From Saccoglossus kowalevskii (taxonomy: Eukaryota; Hemichordata; Enteropneusta; Harrimaniidae), in assembly GCF_000003605.2 (NCBI RefSeq), contig NW_003134360.1, positions 175,401 through 199,585 of the forward strand: a stretch of DNA of 24,185 nucleotides, given 5' to 3'. The notes below the pieces were generated by a model that saw nothing but the letters and a program-made list of their open reading frames with translations, was not told the DNA's origin and ran no database searches. Numbering within the stretch: position 1 is the first letter of the stretch; the number at the start of each line of letters is the position of its first letter. Positions 19,229 through 24,185 of the stretch are shown in pieces. The position numbers were made by a program, and so were the translations under genes.

Positions 19229-20459
19229 CAACGGGTGTACTGATTTTGAAACAAATTGATCATAAATATGTTCTGGCCCTAAGAATGTCCAAATATGCGA
19301 TACAAAATTAAACAAACCTTATGGCACCATAACTCAGAAATAAAGCCAGTTGACAATGTTTATTTAGGTGAGATCTACTGCCGATATGTTTCAATTGCAA
19401 AAACGTTCTTAAAATACTTTCTCTAACAATTTGCTCGCCAACGTATCCCAGACGCTATATCTTTTTAAAAAGGGTTATTTTCATTAAATCTACATAATTA
19501 GATCTGAATGAACTTTTACATTTTATTTAAATCTGATACGAATAACAATAATATCACACTCTCCTTAAAAGCAATGAAAGATTTCTAATGATAGCATTTA
19601 ACGTTTATTTGCTATTGATTATATTGATATACATTTTTAATATGAGCTGTTTAAAACGCGGTGCAACACGTACACAGTGATTCATTCTAGCCAGCATACT
19701 GTTTTGAATTACGGAGGCATTAATGAGTCAAGCTAATAGTGTCTTAGACTAAATAGTCTAGCATTAACAAGCAGATTTACTTTTCACAATCACACTGTCT
19801 TATAATAATAACAACCTTTCTAGTTGTGTTCCTGGCGATTAAGTCGAAAACAAATTGCTTACACGTTCGTCGAATTGTTTTTCTTTCTCTCTCATTTTAG
19901 ATTGAACTAATTTCATTCCGTATAGAGTACGAAGGTGAAAGATGCTTAAAACATTCAGTACGTAGAATTTCATCTCGAATAAATTATGCGATATACTATT
20001 TGCATAGGGTCCTTAATTTAGTATTTATGTAAACCTTTTTCCTCAATACTACCAATATCGACGAGTTACGAAGATCGTTAAAATTTAGCTGCGCTGTCAG
20101 ACGCAGAAGATGATACGTGTATCTCGCACCTTATTTCAAATTCTCGGCTCATCAACCCGACATTCAAAATGATTTCATTAAACCGTTTTCGATCCAACAT
20201 TTAATTTGATTAACATTATCTATGATCGACGATGTCGCGGTCTAGCGCTGTCCAGTCATACGGAACTATGTACTGATTGATCGCATGTATCATTGCGTCC
20301 GTTCGTAAACGCTGTGCAGACTTGTTTGAAAGAGTTACGGGAGCGTTCGAATGTCTTCCTTAATAACATTTTTTTTTATTTATGATAAATCATAACCGAA
20401 TTGTAGTACAATACTGAGTATCGAAAATATAGAATTTCGTCCCTGTCGCATGTTTAATA
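19229..20459. other. Non-coding stretch
   Basis: No gene recognised. TAGACT-AAAT-AGTCTA near 19746 is a minor palindrome. TTTAGCTGCGCTGTCAGACG near 20086 resembles the reverse of the hairpin end and may be a tiny worn copy on the minus strand. Confidence 0.45.
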
Positions 20460-20482
20460 CATACATATGTCGCATATGTATG
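20460..20482. repeat. 23-nt palindrome CATACATATG-TCG-CATATGTATG
   Basis: Perfect 10-bp arms with a 3-base loop. Could fold as a cruciform or hairpin; no protein site is recognised. Confidence 0.85.
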
Positions 20483-20577
20483 CTTATAAGTTATGTGTCA
20501 TGAAGTAAGAAACAAAATACCATACGTTCAACACTGCACATTCAGTTTGAAATATTCGCACGTACCAGTAAACCAAA

Positions 20578-20587
20578 GCGCATGCGC
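20578..20587. repeat. GCGCATGCGC palindrome in a GC-rich spot
   Basis: A perfect 10-bp palindrome followed by GCTGAGAAGCGCCGTTAAAG. Read backwards from TTAA it weakly resembles the ends of the TTAA element family (CGG...TCA.GC.CGCATGCGC), but no partner end was found. Confidence 0.4.
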
Positions 20588-20640
20588 GCTGAGAAGCGCC
20601 GTTAAAGTGGTATTATCTCCTAAATTATTTTGAAGTTTAC

Positions 20641-21090
20641 ATGTGTGGTAAAATCTGTTATGATCTGAAATCAGCGTTCGCAAGTTATGGATGTCGGAAC
20701 CTGACTGATTTATTTGTTTATCCACGTGAACTAAAATCCGTCCCGCATCTTAGAAATCTGAGAACTCTCACAAGTTATCCTCACCATTACATCTTTAATT
20801 CTCGGCTTAATCGTGTAAGAATAACGTGTACCTGCGTAGTATTACTTACACTGTTTTTGATCAGCTTTCTTAGTCATGTAGTATTAATTCCAATCTCAAA
20901 TTTGATGAGAAAGGTTATTTCACCGATTATGTCTTCAAGATATCAACCTACCTTTAGTATGTGTTATCGTGTAGCGGTGAATGCATACTGTGGAGCTCGT
21001 GGAGTCGGCATATGGTACGTCGTATATTGTCGTCACCGGGAAACAAGAATGTCCGCATCCTTGTTTCCTGGTGACGGTAATGTCAAATAA
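20641..21090 (+). CDS. 149-codon open frame of unknown function, longest in the window
   Basis: The frame has a basic N-terminal half, one strong hydrophobic stretch at about residues 61-85 (ITCTCVVLLTLFLISFLSHV then VLIPI) that could span a membrane, and a Tyr/Arg-rich end. It matches no family I know. The start context is poor (T at -3). The last third overlaps the 17-bp hairpin at 21031-21076, which would force complementary codons into the protein; this argues against a selected coding frame. At this base composition a frame of this length is uncommon but not impossible by chance. Confidence 0.25.
   Translation: MCGKICYDLKSAFASYGCRNLTDLFVYPRELKSVPHLRNLRTLTSYPHHYIFNSRLNRVRITCTCVVLLTLFLISFLSHVVLIPISNLMRKVISPIMSSRYQPTFSMCYRVAVNAYCGARGVGIWYVVYCRHRETRMSASLFPGDGNVK
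21031..21076. repeat. 17-bp stem, 12-base loop hairpin
   Basis: CGTCACCGGGAAACAAG (21031-21047) and CTTGTTTCCTGGTGACG (21060-21076) pair with one mismatch around the loop AATGTCCGCATC. The stem is too long for chance in this window. It may be a foldback transposon remnant or, less likely, a small-RNA precursor; the flanks pair only weakly. Confidence 0.85.
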
Positions 21091-22440
21091 TGCATTTCTT
21101 TCTGCAGTATACCAATCTTACAAATATTGATTGTTATTTTTCGTTTGAGATCGATGATAATAGACTTTAGACGTAAGTGGACGTCGGGGTCTCGGGATAC
21201 CCGTATCAACTCAATTAACTCACGAATGGTTTAATTAGTCACCCCGTCCCGTCCTTGAGCTATGTCACCAATGGCGATAGAGAATCGAACAATATTTGAG
21301 GGACATAAACACACCTCTTGGTTTTCTTGCTCTCAACAATATATAGCGGCGGTCATTTGCGTTTAGAGTTTATTTAGCCATAAAACACGAATTAACATCA
21401 AATTACCGTGACTATATTGATAGGAATAACAAAAACATTCCGCTCTTTGTCTCAAATTCACATTAATAAAAGATACTACACAACATGACCATCCAAGCTC
21501 CATATTGACGCTATTTCTGACGTAGAACATGAATGCATTTACCCTCGGGCGATACTCGTCTTTTTTGATAATAAATGCAAAAAGCTTGAAACGACGTCGG
21601 TGACAAAAATAACATTTAGATCAATTTCAGGTTTACCCTCGCCTTTGTATTCGTACTGACATAATGGGTATTGTTTTCTCGTTAATATGCGAATGTGATC
21701 GTACATTGATTACAAGCCTGTCTTGTTCCCATTTTCAGTAAGTGACTCGACGAAATGGAATTCACAGCCGCATACAATTGACATTGTGATTAATTTTGAT
21801 ATTAGGGATGCCTTTCCATATTGAGCAGCGAACAAAATTGGTCAGTCTGCTGCTTTATCAATTGTGTATGTGTCAATTCTGCGCCGATCTGCTTTTAAAA
21901 GTGACAATATTCCGATATGTTAATACATTATTTTCCACAAGAAAATATCGTGTATGTCGTCTATAAACGCATTCATGTACCCTGTACAATAAAACGCGCA
22001 AATGTATAAGCAATATTGTAGGATGAATTTGATTCGTTGATACCTAAAATACGTATGGATACGTACGTATATCGAATGGTGAATTTGGATCTGTTGGAAT
22101 GTTGTGTGTTTCAGATTCTGAATGTTTAAAAAAATATGGTTGGAGACATATATTTATATTTCATTTACGCCCCAACAAATCCTTTATTTTTTCACTCAAT
22201 TTCCCTTTGACTGGAATGACGGAATCAATGGATGGTTCTATTTCGCTCATAAAGAACCACTCACGTCAAACTCGAACTTTTATGACCCACGTTTTGTTTT
22301 ATATCTCACAATTTTACCTCAATCCATAAACGTCGTTAGGTGTGAAGTTTGTCTATTATAGGAGATTTGGCTAACAGGAAGCATCGACTGTAGCTCATAT
22401 CAACGAAAACGCGCCATCACTCATTCGATTTGTGCAACTC
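21091..22440. other. Non-coding stretch upstream of the putative promoter
   Basis: No gene recognised. A good acceptor-like TTGTTCCCATTTTCAG ends at 21739 but is followed at once by TAAGTGACTCGACG, with no long open frame. Two overlapping frames at 22099-22361 have no known features. Confidence 0.45.
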
Positions 22441-22464
22441 CCACCATTGAGGCGGACTGGCCGT

Positions 22465-22507
22465 TGCGTCATGTTGTCGCCATGGGAACGCCTCTTAAAC
22501 CACCAAT
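22465..22507 (+). promoter_or_regulatory. CRE-like, RFX X-box and CCAAT cluster
   Basis: TGCGTCA (22465-22471, CREB/ATF-like), GTCGCCATGGGAAC (22476-22489) and CCAAT followed by CA (22503-22507) lie within 43 bp. The middle motif fits the RFX X-box consensus GTNRCC-AT-RGNAAC at every position. RFX, CREB and NF-Y sites together are known from MHC class II promoters in vertebrates, and X-boxes mark ciliary gene promoters across animals. The cluster is 224-266 bp upstream of the ATG at 22731, a typical distance for an X-box. Function is inferred. Confidence 0.5.
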
Positions 22508-22730
22508 CACCGAGGTTGTACTGTGGAGACGGCGACAGCGCTGTAATTTATGTATGTTGAATTCCAGATCGGATAAACACGCAGAGAGCAGCCAGAGCAA
22601 GCTAACAGGTAGACACCAAAACACGGAAACGTGCAAGATAGGTAAGACAATCGCCGATAAAGGAGTTTAACTACCGCCGCCACTGCTGCCGTCGTCGCCA
22701 CCGCCGGAAATAAAGTGATATTATTACAAA
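22508..22730 (+). other. Putative 5' leader with triplet-rich tract
   Basis: This stretch is richer in GC and CpG than its surroundings. At 22673-22707 it has a run of C/G triplets (CCG, CTG, GTC, GCC). An in-frame TGA (22716-22718) closes the frame before the ATG at 22731. A second possible donor, ATAG|GTAAGA at 22642, would allow an alternative leader exon. The transcript start is not visible. A 68-codon frame (22464-22670) here is probably chance. Confidence 0.4.
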
Positions 22731-22760
22731 ATGAAGACGGCAGCGATGCAGATACTTGGG
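22731..22760 (+). CDS. Probable first coding exon of a gene running off the right edge
   Basis: ATG at 22731 has A at -3 (ACAAAATGA). Ten codons, MKTAAMQILG, end at GGG|GTGAGTATTT, a near-consensus splice donor, in phase 0. Upstream lie an in-frame stop, a GC-rich leader and the X-box/CCAAT cluster. A Lys followed by small and hydrophobic residues suits the start of a signal peptide. One acceptor in the window (CACTATTTCAG, ending 23182) would continue in phase 0 with SLQTIVIILK, which fits a signal peptide, but that frame stops after 24 codons without a good donor, so I do not call it. The gene's identity cannot be told from ten residues. Confidence 0.5.
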
Positions 22761-24185
22761 GTGAGTATTTAAAGTTCCATGAACGTAATATGAAAAATAT
22801 AACATTCAACAAAATGTTGATTACAACTTCGCACGACTGATGTCTCGATAGAAAAATGTATATTTCATGCTACATTTCGGAGGGTCATGTAAACATGATA
22901 TGCGAGCCGCCTCGAGTGTTAAAGAGAGTTATGTTATGTTATTGATAGTGTTGTAAACGGCAAAAGTCAAATATACGAACGCTTATAGGCGTGTAATTGC
23001 AGTATGAGTATTTAACGAGGGGTTTATGCAACGCAGCAAACACGCAACACGCTATTATGATCATCCTTTCGGCAGAAATAACATTTTGAATTTAAAAAAA
23101 TCGGGTGAATGGTTATGCAGCACAATATAGTAGCATCGAGCTTTCCATTTTTTTTTTGACACTTTGATATTCACTATTTCAGTCGTTGCAAACTATTGTG
23201 ATAATTTTGAAATCATCATATATGTTTACGACAACATTTCTAATAACCTGTTAAATGATGTTGAGCGCACAGTGATATAATAAGTCTGGAATAATATCTG
23301 GTTGATTGGAGTGTGTCTCCTTTGACATGTGCTTGAAACGATGTGAACATAGGCATTGAAGTAACACAATGATTGCCGCTAGGAGAGCAGTTGTATGATT
23401 ATGTGGTGAGTCTAAAACTAACTACTACCACCACCGCATCGTCACGGTATTGAAGTATCATCACGCCAGTACACTGGTTGCGCTACATATAGGTGTTTCA
23501 GTCGTTCGTAATTATGTGATTTGCATATCCGCGAAACAAGCGTTTGTCAATATCGAACAATTAATTGCCTACAGGTGTTTTCATTGCAAGTGAGTAATTG
23601 CAAAGTATTTCCAGAAGGGGTATTCATTTTAGGATTTGAATTTCGAATGACTCTCATGTGTCTATAAATATTTTCTATATTACAATAAGTTTAGATTGCT
23701 TCCTCGGGACATCTCAATTATTAACGATAGCGTTTTATTCAGTGCTTCACTTAATAACATGTTAAGCGTTTCTTCATTCGTGAACATTTCACCCAATACA
23801 TCCCTGCTGTTGTTGTTGTTATTATTGATAATATTTGAAACATTATATTATCGTATAGGACTCCATATGACGCGATTCCAACTGATAAATAATTAATAAT
23901 ATTGCTTTTTTTTAACGAATTGTGTGTTTTTCCTTTTCGGGTGGAAAATCATCGAGGTGCTGTTAGATATCACGTAATGTAAATAGTGCTACAGTTTTCT
24001 CTTCACGAAATTCCAATACGCTATAGTGTCATTTTATATAAACGAGGACGACGACTACGGACAGTCTATACTATGATTAGCTCCGCTCGACGAAGTCGAC
24101 AGCGGGGCTAAAAATATCTTATAATTAAATCACGAGGAAATTGAATGAGTTTGGTGCAATGGTTTTTTAGTCTTGCTTTAACCAT
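22761..24185 (+). other. Putative intron 1
   Basis: The sequence starts GTGAGT and turns AT-rich at once. No convincing second exon is found before the window ends. TTTCAGTCGTT occurs twice (ending near 23187 and 23506); either could be an acceptor. A GTG|GTGAGTC donor-like site at 23404 has no matching open exon. The third hairpin-ended repeat lies near the right end. Confidence 0.35.
24042..24115 (+). mobile_element. Hairpin-ended dispersed repeat, copy 3 (end only)
   Basis: Only the right module remains: ACGAGGACGACGACTACGG, then ACAGTCTATACTATGA, then a stem. TTAGCTCCGCTCGAC (24077-24091) pairs with GTCGACAGCGGGGCTAA (24095-24111), with a two-base bulge and one mismatch, followed by an A-rich tail. 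The order (GACGG tract, CTATA, GC-rich stem, CTAAA) is the same as in copy 2. Confidence 0.65.

Noticed and set aside
20086-20110. Fourth hairpin-ended repeat on the minus strand
   Set aside because: Only about 20 bases resemble the stem (TTTAGCTGCGCTGTCA) and the GACGG tract is missing.
20578-20610. Another TTAA-family end (CGCATGCGC near TTAAAG)
   Set aside because: Similarity is weak and no partner end was found in either direction.
22507-22812. 101-codon minus-strand frame over the putative first exon
   Set aside because: It is the complement of the triplet-rich leader and crosses the splice donor; the plus-strand signals are stronger.

Overview
This window looks like gene-poor nuclear DNA from an animal, most likely a marine invertebrate. 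It is AT-rich, has no operon-like coding, and is full of decayed transposons, small inverted-repeat elements, minisatellites and a long (TA)n tract. CpG is not strongly depleted. The hairpin-ended repeats with a GACGGACRRACGACGG-like tract recall dispersed repeats of molluscs and other lophotrochozoans, but the species cannot be fixed by eye. No complete gene is visible.

Left part (1-6900). A minus-strand relic of a non-LTR retrotransposon (LINE) covers about 1750-3720. It reads, in broken frames, from the end of an APE-type endonuclease through the linker into the reverse transcriptase. It is followed by a 110-bp (TA)n tract, a 27-nt palindrome, a 21-bp minisatellite and a 294-bp element with inverted ends between TTAA sites. 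That element carries an ATGGCG open frame. The first copy of the hairpin-ended repeat lies at 6504-6863.

Middle (6900-16300). There is a probable minus-strand hAT transposase relic near 7544-7690, and a GC-richer island at 9588-9860 with two CACGTG boxes and two CCAAT boxes. A 131-bp TA/CAGT-ended Tc1/mariner-type MITE lies at 11871-12001, with the DNA-binding part of a decayed Tc1-like transposase just downstream at about 12360-12645. Three further members of the TTAA element family lie at 13084-14268. A minus-strand G-quadruplex motif with one-base loops sits at 16220-16238.

Right part (16300-24185). A 19-bp tandem repeat is followed by a 43-bp satellite (17791-18365) in which three-unit blocks are repeated. 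There is a possible short first exon at 18607, the second hairpin-ended repeat at 19069-19228, and a 149-codon open frame of unknown reality at 20641-21090 that contains a 17-bp stem.

The best candidate for a living gene is at the right edge. A cluster of CRE-like, RFX X-box and CCAAT motifs (22465-22507) lies upstream of a triplet-rich leader and an ATG in good context at 22731. The frame is closed by an in-frame stop upstream and ends after ten codons at a strong splice donor (GGG|GTGAGT, 22761). The rest of the window would then be intron 1 of that gene, with a third copy of the hairpin-ended repeat inside it.
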